Shown in pieces: positions 50,172 to 57,950 of a stretch of 64,000 nt of DNA. The notes beneath the pieces were generated by a model. That model was given only the letters and a program-made list of their open reading frames with translations. It searched no databases and was not told the DNA's origin. The DNA is from Bin87 sp965204905 (GTDB lineage: Bacteria; Chloroflexota; Dehalococcoidia; Lucifugimonadales; UBA3495), in contig OZ242042.1 of assembly GCA_965204905.1 (NCBI GenBank), forward strand, positions 3,596,001 to 3,660,000. Direction: 5' to 3'. Positions within the stretch are counted from its first letter, which is position 1, and the number at the start of each line of letters is the position of its first letter. The position numbers were made by a program, and so were the translations under genes.

Positions 50172-50479
50172 CCGGTCCTCCGCAGGGACCCGGCCCCGAA
50201 GCTGTGCAATGCCCGGTACCCGACGCGCTCCATCAGGACATCAACGGCGGCAGGGCGCTGCGACCGCAATCGCTCCAACGCTTCTCCATCGGTGTCGGCA
50301 ATGGCCCAATCCCCGGTCTCCACGTCAATAGCGACGTACTCACCGGAATGGCCGGCCTCGACCTTTGGCCGAATGTCACGCTCGTAGATATACTTGCCCA
50401 GACGGGCAATCTCTGCTTTCGGGCGGGTTGGCGCGTTCACTATGATTACCCTTGTGAAGACGTTATTCCTCGCTGACAT
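50168..50479 (-). CDS. Small protein paired with aspartic protease
   Basis: 103 residues: a variable N-terminus, then KAEIARLGKYIYERDIRPKV, then HSGEYVAIDVETGDWAIADT (a strand-rich core), then a helix DGEALERLRSQRP and the end VLMERVGYRALHSFGAGSLR. In many bacteria a gene of this shape directly precedes a clan AA aspartic protease, overlapping it by four bases as here. A toxin-antitoxin-like relation has been suspected on that layout; function unproven. Confidence 0.65.
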   Translation of the reverse strand: MSARNNVFTRVIIVNAPTRPKAEIARLGKYIYERDIRPKVEAGHSGEYVAIDVETGDWAIADTDGEALERLRSQRPAAVDVLMERVGYRALHSFGAGSLRRTG

Positions 50480-50658
50480 TTTACACCGCAGGGCAGATTC
50501 GGGACAAATGAAAAGGGCGGCATAAAGAATCTACCCAGGATCCGAACATGCTGTACGCGCTCACGCGCGCCCAGCCGCCTTGCCGTGCCTGCCGGTTTCA
50601 ATTACGATGTATTATGTAGTAAGCGCGGCGGCAACGCTCGCTGAAAAGACCCCAACCT

Positions 50659-51630
50659 ATGACAGAATCCACCAAAGTCCTGGTCACCGGCGGGGCAGGC
50701 TTCATCGGCTCGCACCTGGTGAACGGCCTGCTGGATAACGGTTACTCCGTAGCCGTGGTGGATGATCTCAGTTCCGGCCAACTGCGCAACCTCGATCACC
50801 GGGCCACCTTCTACCATGCGCCCATCAACGATCCAAGGGTCAACCAGATTATCCAGCGCGAAGGACCCGAGATAATCTTTCACCTCGCCGCCCAGAGCAG
50901 CGTGCGCCAGTCAACCCTGAATCCCGTAGCCGACGCCGATTCCAACGTGCTGGGCACCATCAGGCTGCTGGACGCTGCGGCCTCGGAAGGCGTGGAGAAA
51001 ATCGTTTTTTCCTCCACCGGCGGCGCCATCTACGGCAATCCCGATACGGTGCCGTGCGACGAGGACACGCCCGTCAATCCCTTGACCCCCTACGCGCTGT
51101 CCAAGTACGTAAGCGAGTTGTACCTGGAGCTTTTCTACCGGACCTATGGACTGCAATACACGATCCTGCGCTACGCCAACGTGTATGGGCCGGGCCAGGA
51201 TCCCAACGGCGAGGCCGGCGTCATCGCCATCTTCGCCGGTCTGATGCTGCGGGGCCGCAGCCCCAACATCTACGGCGATGGCGAACAGGAGCGGGACTTC
51301 GTGTACGTGTCCGACATAGTCGAGGCGAACCTGGCGGCGATGTATCGGGGAGACGGGCGCATTTACAACATAGGCTCCGGCGAACCGGTGACCATAAACC
51401 GGATTTGCTCGCTGCTCCAGGAGTGTACCGAGTTTAATCAGGAACCCGTGTACCGTCCCAGGCGGGCCGGCGACGTGCTCAAGATCGCCCTTGACCACGG
51501 CCGCGCCAGCAGGGAACTGGGCTGGGAACCCAAAATTTCTCTTGAGGAGGGCCTGCGCCACTCCGTTGACTACGTTCGCGAAGCCTCGGTGCGCCGGTCC
51601 GCTCGCGCGCGATTCGGCGCCAATCGCTGA
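50659..51630 (+). CDS. NAD-dependent epimerase/dehydratase (UDP-sugar 4-epimerase-like)
   Basis: 323 residues of the extended short-chain dehydrogenase type. The Rossmann motif is GGAGFIG (11-17), followed by VVDDLSSG. The active site has SSTGGAIYG (Ser region) and YALSK (Tyr-x3-Lys), with PLTPYALSKYVSELYL as the family signature; RYANVYGPGQDP and YGDGEQERDFVYVSDI mark the sugar-binding side. Likely interconverts UDP-glucose/galactose or a related nucleotide sugar for surface polysaccharide. The C-terminal Arg-rich tail is variable. Confidence 0.85.
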   Translation: MTESTKVLVTGGAGFIGSHLVNGLLDNGYSVAVVDDLSSGQLRNLDHRATFYHAPINDPRVNQIIQREGPEIIFHLAAQSSVRQSTLNPVADADSNVLGTIRLLDAAASEGVEKIVFSSTGGAIYGNPDTVPCDEDTPVNPLTPYALSKYVSELYLELFYRTYGLQYTILRYANVYGPGQDPNGEAGVIAIFAGLMLRGRSPNIYGDGEQERDFVYVSDIVEANLAAMYRGDGRIYNIGSGEPVTINRICSLLQECTEFNQEPVYRPRRAGDVLKIALDHGRASRELGWEPKISLEEGLRHSVDYVREASVRRSARARFGANR

Positions 51631-51681
51631 TATTTCACCCTCATTCCCACAACTCCACCGACAACCCCCGCAACTCCACCG

Positions 51682-51708
51682 TCATTCCCGCGAAAGCGGG
51701 AATCCAGT
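51682..51708 (+). repeat. Dispersed palindrome family E
   Basis: ATTCCCGC-GAAA-GCGGGAAT followed by CCAGT, between the epimerase and thioredoxin reductase genes. A common REP-like form in bacterial genomes; single copy in this window. It could attenuate transcription between the two genes. Confidence 0.7.
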
Positions 51709-51750
51709 ACAGGGTCGAACCACCACCACCCGACAGGAGGGATCATTTCG

Positions 51751-52671
51751 ATGGCAAAGGATTACGACGTTGTGATTCTGGGCGCCGGGGCCGCCGGCTT
51801 GGCCGCCGGACTCTATTCCACCCGCGCCATGCTCAGCACCCTCATGATTGAGAGCATCGGCCCCGGCGGGCAACTGCTGATCACTGACGAGATCGAGAAT
51901 TACCCGGGGTTCCGGGAAGGCGTCAAGGGTCAGGAACTGGCCGACGAAATGTACCAACAGGCCGACCGCTTCGGCGCCGAAATGGAGTTCGCCGAAGTCG
52001 AGTCGGTGGAAAACCTGTACGACGAGCGCAAGCTGGTCCGCACCTCCGAGGGCGACTTCACTGCCCGCGCCCTCATCATCGCCACCGGCGGCGCTCATAA
52101 CAAGCTCGGCGTCCTCGGCGAGGACGAGTTCAGCGGACGCGGCGTGTCTTACTGCGCCGTCTGCGACGGCAACTTCTTCCGCGGTCAGGACGTGGTGGTT
52201 ATTGGCGGCGGAGACTCCGCCATGGACGAGAGCTTCTACCTCACCGGCATCTGCAACTCCGTCACCATCATCCACCGCCGCGACGAGCTGCGCGCTACCA
52301 AGATGCTCCAGGACCGCGCCTTCGCCAACCCCAAGTACAAGTGGCTGTGGAGCCACGTCGTCGAGGAGTTCGTCGGCAACGACATTCTCGAAGCCGCCCG
52401 CGTCAAGGACCTCAAAACCGGCGAGATTTACGACTACCCCACCGCCGCCGCCTTCGTCTATGTCGGCTTCCACCCCAACACCGAAGCCTTCAAAGACCAG
52501 CTGGACATGGACGAGCTGGGCCACATCCACGCCGACATCCACATGCGCACCAACATCCCCCGGGTGTACGTGTGCGGCGACGCCCGCGCCGAATCCACCC
52601 GGCAGCTGGGCGCAGCCGTTGGCGACGGCATCACCGCCGCCCTGGCCGCGTTCCACGACCTGTCGTCCTGA
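51751..52671 (+). CDS. trxB: Thioredoxin reductase
   Basis: 306 residues. The FAD motif is GAGAAGLAAG with ESIGPGGQLL; the redox-active pair is CAVC (SYCAVCDGNFF); the NADPH motif is GGGDSAMDES with HRRDELRA; the C-terminal FAD-binding end is RVYVCGDARAESTRQLGAAV. All marks of the low-molecular-weight enzyme are present. It reduces thioredoxin with NADPH. The GDA in place of the usual GDV/GDC near the end is a minor variation. AGGAGG upstream supports the start. Confidence 0.9.
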   Translation: MAKDYDVVILGAGAAGLAAGLYSTRAMLSTLMIESIGPGGQLLITDEIENYPGFREGVKGQELADEMYQQADRFGAEMEFAEVESVENLYDERKLVRTSEGDFTARALIIATGGAHNKLGVLGEDEFSGRGVSYCAVCDGNFFRGQDVVVIGGGDSAMDESFYLTGICNSVTIIHRRDELRATKMLQDRAFANPKYKWLWSHVVEEFVGNDILEAARVKDLKTGEIYDYPTAAAFVYVGFHPNTEAFKDQLDMDELGHIHADIHMRTNIPRVYVCGDARAESTRQLGAAVGDGITAALAAFHDLSS

Positions 52672-52699
52672 ACACGGTGGCGCGGCACGGAGATATACC

Positions 52700-53080
52700 A
52701 TGGCAAAGCATAGCCATCCACCGGACCCAACCGACCCGCACCGTCTGTTGGTCGAAGCCAACGCCGCCTTCATTGGCTGCGACCATGACCGTGGCTCAGC
52801 TCTGCTGTGGCAGGCCGCCGAGTGTGCCCTGGTCAATCTGGCCAAGCAAATGGGACGCCCCCATGACACGGAGGGGGATGACTTACTGTTCTTCTGTCAG
52901 TGGCTGGACCAACAGACCGGCACGCGAGACTACACCGGCGGATACACCGCTGCCTCGCTCTTCGGAGACAATGCCAAGTATCACTTCATCGAAAAGGAAG
53001 AGATGGAGTTCGTGTGGCCCCAAGTTAACAACTTTATCGCAGCTCTGACGTCCTATCCCATTGCCGCCAAATCTTCGTGA
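52700..53080 (+). CDS. Small helical protein, first of an overlapping pair
   Basis: 126 residues from ATG 52700 (MAKHSHPPDPTDPHRLLVEA). Mostly helical with CDHDRGSALLWQAAECALVN, LAKQMG and FFCQWLDQQTGTRDY. The layout recalls HEPN-like or PaREP1-like helical bundles, but no RxxxxH motif is clear. The stop overlaps the start of the next gene by four bases (GTGA). It resembles that gene in its core. Confidence 0.6.
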   Translation: MAKHSHPPDPTDPHRLLVEANAAFIGCDHDRGSALLWQAAECALVNLAKQMGRPHDTEGDDLLFFCQWLDQQTGTRDYTGGYTAASLFGDNAKYHFIEKEEMEFVWPQVNNFIAALTSYPIAAKSS

Positions 53081-53457
53081 CTGCCCAAGAACATCTGATG
53101 ATTGCGCATCAGCTATGGGAGCTTGCCCATGAACTGGCCCAGCGCGGTCAAGCCATCGCTGCCGGCGAAATGCTATGGGGAACAGCCAACCGGATTCTTC
53201 TGGCGGTTAACCTTCAATATGGAATCATACCGTCAGACCGCCCTCTGCGTCGGGGCACTGTTGTAAGGCATCTGGATACGTTGCACCGGAGTACGCCTAC
53301 CTTGCAGCATGGTCTCAACGCCGCGGGCCGGCTGCACGGCCATTTTTACAACAGCAACATGATTCAATCGGACGTTGAACAGCAGACCGAAGATGCCGAA
53401 GCGTTTATCGCCGCCCTGTTCAACCTCCCCGAAACCGCTGCCATATCGTCAGCCTGA
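53077..53457 (+). CDS. Small helical protein, second of an overlapping pair
   Basis: 126 residues from a GTG that overlaps the upstream stop. The core ELAQRGQAIAAGEMLWGTAN then RILLAVNLQYG parallels the first protein (HDRGSALLWQAAECALVNLA), so the two probably arose by tandem duplication and may form a heterodimer. The later GRLHGHFYN is a possible RxxxH-type site. It converges with the TauE gene 11 bp later. Confidence 0.6.
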   Translation: MTAQEHLMIAHQLWELAHELAQRGQAIAAGEMLWGTANRILLAVNLQYGIIPSDRPLRRGTVVRHLDTLHRSTPTLQHGLNAAGRLHGHFYNSNMIQSDVEQQTEDAEAFIAALFNLPETAAISSA

Positions 53458-53467
53458 TCCGGCAGCG

Positions 53468-54211
53468 TTACCAGAATCGCAGCGCCTCTCGCGCCAGCAG
53501 CGCCAGGCATCCCCCGATAATCACGAACAGCACGGCGTAGCGGAACACCCGAAGGCTCATCCGTCGGGCCAGCCATCCGCCGGCGATGGCGCCCACTACC
53601 ACCGCCGGCGTCCCCACGCCGATGTCGTACACCATCTCCTGAGGGATCAGCCCAGTCACCGCGTACAGCGCGAGGCCCAGTACGCCGGCCAACAGGAAGT
53701 ACACCGCCAGCGTTGCCCGCATCTGTTCTCTCGACCAATCCTGCTCGATGGCGTAGATGCCGGCCAGGAAACCGCCAATGCTCAACGTCGTAGTGAGCAG
53801 CGTGGTCGTGAACCCGAACCCCATTGCGGCCCACTGCGACCGAGCCTGCGGAATCCGAATGTTGCATAGATTCGCCACCGCAATCACGAGAATCAACGCA
53901 GCGATGGCCGTGCGCAACACGGTCGGCGCGGCAACGTTCAGCAGGAAAACTCCCAGCGCAACCGGCGGTAGTCCGGCCACCACAAACAGCCACGATTGGC
54001 GCCACCGGTAATGCCGCCAGGTTTGCGCCAGTATCAGCACGGTTGCCAGCACGATCATCGAGTTGGCCAGCACCACCACCTGCCGCGGCTCCAGTATCAG
54101 CAGCAGGATCGGGGCCATCGCCAGCGCCATGCCGAAACCCACGGCGCTGAACACGAACGAGCCCAGCAACAACGCCGCCAGACCAATGACCAACTCCCAG
54201 CCGGCGAGCAT
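53468..54211 (-). CDS. TauE/SafE family sulfite/sulfonate exporter-like permease
   Basis: 247 residues with about eight membrane helices. N-terminal repeat: FVFSAVGFGMALAMAPILLL. C-terminal repeat: MGFGFTTTLLTTTLSIGGFL, with the family's GGxLxGxxG-like glycines (GAIAGGWLARRM). Members move sulfite, sulfonates or other small anions. Cotranscribed with the upstream AcoX-like kinase (15-bp gap). A sulfite/nitrite reductase-type gene lies 3.7 kb away, but no operon link. Confidence 0.8.
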   Translation of the reverse strand: MLAGWELVIGLAALLLGSFVFSAVGFGMALAMAPILLLILEPRQVVVLANSMIVLATVLILAQTWRHYRWRQSWLFVVAGLPPVALGVFLLNVAAPTVLRTAIAALILVIAVANLCNIRIPQARSQWAAMGFGFTTTLLTTTLSIGGFLAGIYAIEQDWSREQMRATLAVYFLLAGVLGLALYAVTGLIPQEMVYDIGVGTPAVVVGAIAGGWLARRMSLRVFRYAVLFVIIGGCLALLAREALRFW

Positions 54212-54226
54212 CAGGCCCGGCCAGTA

Positions 54227-55225
54227 TCAGGCATGGTTGAACAGGCCCAGTTGCGCCGCCCTGAGCAATGCCCGCTGCACCTGCACCACAGGCGGCCCGT
54301 CCCGCGCCAATACGATCTCAACCGCATCATCCGGACTCAACACCAACGACCGCTCACCGTCCAGCGCCAGCGTGCAGTAGCGTCGCTCCAGCGCCACGGG
54401 CACGCCCTCGTGCAGCAGTCCCCACTCTGCAATTGATGCCGGCTCAACCATGCCTGGGGCCACCGGCGCGATGATGGTGGTATTCGCGTCAGCGTCGTCC
54501 CGCCCCGCCAGTCGGTAGCGCAGCCCGCCCACATCCGCCAGCGACAGCGGATGCAGCCGGCCGCCCACGGATGACAGGCCGATGCCGGCCGGTTCGGCCC
54601 GCGTCAGGAACACCTCGTAAACGGTGGCAAGGTCCCAGATCGCTCGCGTCGCCACGTAGCGTTCGCGAGAGACTGCCACGTCCACCAGGGCCAGGTCGCG
54701 AGGCTCGCCGTTCACGTGGATATGCAGCGTCTTGCTGACAATCGCGGCGTCTGCCGTGCTGAGCCGCTCCGCTGCAATCAGTCCGGCGGTGATGCCGGCC
54801 AGCGTTCCCTCCACCATCACGGGAAAGATGTTGTTGGTTCCCGTCGATATGGCAACCAGCGGAATCTGATTCGTTCCCACGGCCACGGCCCGGTTGGTGC
54901 CGTCTCCACCCAGGGTTATGAGGCAGCCCACGCCCATCTCGGCCATCATCGCCGCCGCCCGCGTGGTGTCGCCCTCGGTGTACAGCGGTGACATGGGCAG
55001 CATCTCCAGGGGGATGCTGATGCTGGAATCGTCGGCGGCCCGCCGGCACAGATTGCCGCTGTCGGGCATCGCCACCACCTTGTCCACCGCGGTGGATTGC
55101 AGCCCGATGAGCGCCCGCCGGACGGTGTTCACCTTCTCCCAGTCCGGCACCACACGACCCTGCGCCACCAGCCGGCGAATGTCCTTGCTGGCAGCAGGGT
55201 TAGCAATGATTCCAACGGTAGCCAT
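54227..55225 (-). CDS. ATP-NAD kinase-like protein (AcoX family)
   Basis: 332 residues from ATG 55225 (TTG two codons upstream is the alternative). NAD-kinase fold: GIIANPAASKDIRRLVAQG, then CLITLGGDGTNRAVAVG (GGDGT), then PLVAISTGTNNIFPV, which replaces the NE-type site of true NAD kinases. AcoX proteins accompany acetoin and related catabolic genes and have no settled reaction. The family B repeat just upstream (55237-55280) supplies GGGAGAGGAAG, which could serve as the ribosome-binding site. Confidence 0.8.
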   Translation of the reverse strand: MATVGIIANPAASKDIRRLVAQGRVVPDWEKVNTVRRALIGLQSTAVDKVVAMPDSGNLCRRAADDSSISIPLEMLPMSPLYTEGDTTRAAAMMAEMGVGCLITLGGDGTNRAVAVGTNQIPLVAISTGTNNIFPVMVEGTLAGITAGLIAAERLSTADAAIVSKTLHIHVNGEPRDLALVDVAVSRERYVATRAIWDLATVYEVFLTRAEPAGIGLSSVGGRLHPLSLADVGGLRYRLAGRDDADANTTIIAPVAPGMVEPASIAEWGLLHEGVPVALERRYCTLALDGERSLVLSPDDAVEIVLARDGPPVVQVQRALLRAAQLGLFNHA

Positions 55226-55236
55226 GCTCAAAACTT

Positions 55237-55280
55237 CCTCTCCCTTGATGGGCGGAACGTCCGCCTATGGCGGGAGAGGG
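55237..55280. repeat. Family B palindrome with nested insertion
   Basis: CCTCTCCC and GGGAGAGGG arms enclose a second stem GGCGGA-ACG-TCCGCC. It lies just upstream of the AcoX-like start. Confidence 0.7.
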
Positions 55281-55456
55281 CCAGGGTGAAGGTGAACGGC
55301 GCAACGGACGCCTACTATACACGATCCAGCCGACGATCACCGTTCAGATTTGCCCAAAATTGGTGACTCTTGGGCGTACTTAAACGGGGGATGTCAGAGG
55401 GCGTGAATGGTAGATTGGCAACCCCGAAAGGGAGACGGCCCACTCAGGATGGTACA

Positions 55457-55876
55457 ATGCGAGATGAAGGCAACCGCCCAACGTGGCGATTTTTTGACGG
55501 AGCAGTGTCAATCAGCATAAGTATGCTGCTCGCAGTATTGCTGGGCGATTGTCGAAGCTGCGGCAACCTGCCCTTGTTGAGTTATCTGAAACTGCTGACG
55601 GAGCGGGACGACGGGGTCATCATAGCGGCGACGCTGCTGCTGTTCCCCACGTCAATGGCCTTCTACGGAGGAATGATCGTGTTTTTCGCTGCAAGAGAGA
55701 CCGTAAAAGCATGGGCTGAAAAAAGAGAAATGAAACGCCGCGAGGAAGGCCTACTGGAAGGCCGTCGGGCAGAGCGTGAACGTATCCAAAAGGAATTGGC
55801 CGCGCTCGGAGTACCGTTGACGCAGGAGCAGGAGCAAATCCTGTTCAGAGAAACTGACAACGACCAATCAAGGTAG
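55457..55876 (+). CDS. Membrane protein with coiled-coil tail
   Basis: 139 residues from ATG 55457; an in-frame start at 55370 would add a basic, probably non-genuine stretch. Two membrane helices (about 18-32 and 55-80, the second VIIAATLLLFPTSMAFYGG), then a charged helix KAWAEKREMKRREEGLLEGR and the tail ELAALGVPLTQEQEQ. Same layout as 42095 and 57363. Confidence 0.6.
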   Translation: MRDEGNRPTWRFFDGAVSISISMLLAVLLGDCRSCGNLPLLSYLKLLTERDDGVIIAATLLLFPTSMAFYGGMIVFFAARETVKAWAEKREMKRREEGLLEGRRAERERIQKELAALGVPLTQEQEQILFRETDNDQSR

Positions 55877-55924
55877 GCTCGCACCGGCCTGATACCCGGC
55901 TGCCACCACCAACAGGAGCGTATT

Positions 55925-57343
55925 GTGGACTCCGAACTCGCCTTCACCCCCGCCACCGAAATCCGCCGTATGATCGCCGCCGGCGAAATCTCGTCAGTAG
56001 AGCTCACCGAGCTGTTCTACCGGCGCATCGACGAGTTGAACCCGCAGCTCAGCGCCTATCTCGCCCTCTGCCCCGATCAGGCGCTGGCCGATGCCCGCGC
56101 CGCCGATGAGGCCGTCCGGCGCGGCGATACCCTCGGCCCGCTCCACGGCATCCCTATCTCAATCAAGGACCTGGAGTTGACCAAGGGCGTAACCACCACC
56201 TTGGGCTCCGCCATATTCCGAGACCGCGTGCCTGAGATCGACTCCATTGTCGTCGAGCGCGTCAAGGCCGCCGGCGCGATCATCCTGGGCAAGACCAACA
56301 CACCGGAGTTCGGCCAGTCCGGCACCACCGAGAACCTGGTCAGCGAACCCTGCCGCAACCCGTGGAACACCGACTATACGCCCGGCGGCAGCAGCGGCGG
56401 AGCGGCGGCGGCGCTGGCCGCCGGCCTCTGCACCCTGGCCACCGGCAGCGATGGCGGCGGCAGCATCCGCATCCCGTCCAGCTTCAGCGGCGTCACCGGC
56501 ATCAAGCCGTCCCACGGCCGCGTCCCCCGCTACGGCGGATACGGCGGCCCGGCAGTCAACCACTTCTCCCAGTCCGGCCCCATGAGCCGCACCGTCTCCG
56601 ATACCGCGCTGTTGCTCCAGGTGTTGGCCGGCCCCGATTCCCGCGACCCCAACACCATGACCGACACTCCGCCCGACTATACCGCCGCCTTGGAGGGCGG
56701 AGTGGAGGGATGGCGCATCGCGTGGAGCGATGACCTGGGCTACGCCGCCGTCGATCCTGAGGTAGTACAGGTCACCCGCGCCGCCGCCCAGGTGTTCCAG
56801 GAAATGGGCGCAATCGTTGAAGAAGCCGCGCCGGAGATTGAGGGCGATCCATTCCCCGCGTTTTCAATCGTTTTCGGCACTGCCTCCTACACCTCCAACA
56901 TTGACCTCTACCCCGACCGGCGCGACGATCTCACCCACTACGTCCGCGCCACCTACGACGCGGCGTCGCAATATTCCGCTGCCGACTTGTCCCGCGCCCT
57001 GGCCTACGTTGACCGCCACAAGCGCCGGTTCGCTGATTTCTTCAACACCTACGACCTGCTGCTGACGCCGGCAATGGCCGTTACCGCCTTCCCCATCGGC
57101 CAGCATCCCACCAGCATCGCTGGGCGGTCCGTTGATCCCTGGTGGGGCTATCTACCCTTCACCTTCCCCATCAACATGAGCGGCCAGACGGCGGCCAGCG
57201 TACCCTGTGGGTTCTCGGCAGCCGGCCTCCCCATCGGCCTGCACCTGGTCGGCCCGGCGGGATCGGAAGACCGTGTCCTCCGCGCCATGGCCGCGTTTGA
57301 GGATGCCCAACCCTGGAGCCAGCACCGCCCGCCAGTCTCGTAA
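55925..57343 (+). CDS. Amidase (amidase signature family)
   Basis: GTG start; 472 residues. The Ser-cisSer-Lys machinery is intact: Lys81 in IPISIKDLE, cis-Ser in PGGSSGGAAAA (about 156-157), nucleophile Ser180 in GSDGGGSIRIP. It hydrolyses an amide bond. The GatA branch would need GatB/C neighbours, which are absent, so a catabolic amidase is more likely. The downstream membrane coiled-coil gene begins 19 bp later. Confidence 0.9.
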   Translation: MDSELAFTPATEIRRMIAAGEISSVELTELFYRRIDELNPQLSAYLALCPDQALADARAADEAVRRGDTLGPLHGIPISIKDLELTKGVTTTLGSAIFRDRVPEIDSIVVERVKAAGAIILGKTNTPEFGQSGTTENLVSEPCRNPWNTDYTPGGSSGGAAAALAAGLCTLATGSDGGGSIRIPSSFSGVTGIKPSHGRVPRYGGYGGPAVNHFSQSGPMSRTVSDTALLLQVLAGPDSRDPNTMTDTPPDYTAALEGGVEGWRIAWSDDLGYAAVDPEVVQVTRAAAQVFQEMGAIVEEAAPEIEGDPFPAFSIVFGTASYTSNIDLYPDRRDDLTHYVRATYDAASQYSAADLSRALAYVDRHKRRFADFFNTYDLLLTPAMAVTAFPIGQHPTSIAGRSVDPWWGYLPFTFPINMSGQTAASVPCGFSAAGLPIGLHLVGPAGSEDRVLRAMAAFEDAQPWSQHRPPVS

Positions 57344-57362
57344 AGTCGGGGCGTGTGCTACG

Positions 57363-57860
57363 ATGCGAATATCGGAACTGCCCCATGCGATCCGAACTGC
57401 AATCAGCGATTGGCGCCTGTGGGTAACGCTGTCCCTGACTGCGGCCGTCATCATCCATGAAACCGTCGCCGGCATTCGGGATGGCTTGCCCTTTGCCGAC
57501 GCGTTAACCCGTTTACCTATCTACAAGGTGTTTTACCTGCTGCTGGTAAGCAGTATCATATCGCAAGCATGCATTGGAGCCGTGCCCTTCATAAGCGGAG
57601 GAATTATGACCCTATATGACATCGCCCTGGCCCGCCGCCGCCGCTGGAAAGAGGAAGGGATCGAAGAAGGCCGCAAGGCCACTCAAGGTCAACTTGAACA
57701 GGCCCGCGCCGAGGCGAAGCAGGCTCACGCCGAAGGGCAGTCTGCCGCTCGGGAAGCCCTCCTGCGTGAAAAAATCAACGCCATACTCGCCGATGAGACG
57801 CTTACGCCGGAAACCAAAAATCACGTCATCGGCATCCTTACCGCCGAAGGTACAGACTGA
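57363..57860 (+). CDS. Membrane protein with long coiled-coil tail
   Basis: 165 residues from ATG 57363. Two membrane helices (about 19-38 and 57-80), then RRRRWKEEGIEEGRKATQGQ and a long Ala/Glu/Lys helix (EQARAEAKQAHAEGQSAARE), ending in a compact helical piece (LADETLTPETKNHVIGILT). Third complete membrane member of the window's TM-plus-coiled-coil group. Confidence 0.6.
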   Translation: MRISELPHAIRTAISDWRLWVTLSLTAAVIIHETVAGIRDGLPFADALTRLPIYKVFYLLLVSSIISQACIGAVPFISGGIMTLYDIALARRRRWKEEGIEEGRKATQGQLEQARAEAKQAHAEGQSAAREALLREKINAILADETLTPETKNHVIGILTAEGTD

Positions 57861-57900
57861 TACTCAGTTCGGCAAAAGAATGCGCACTTCTGCAAAAGGT

Positions 57901-57930
57901 GTAGGGGCGGGTTTGAAACCCGCCCTTACC
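57901..57930 (+). repeat. Dispersed palindrome, family C variant
   Basis: GTAGGGGCGGGTTTGAAACC followed by CGCCCTTACC; a copy of 45041-45072. It lies between convergent genes. Confidence 0.75.
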
Positions 57931-57950
57931 GATTGTGATGCGAGGACTTT

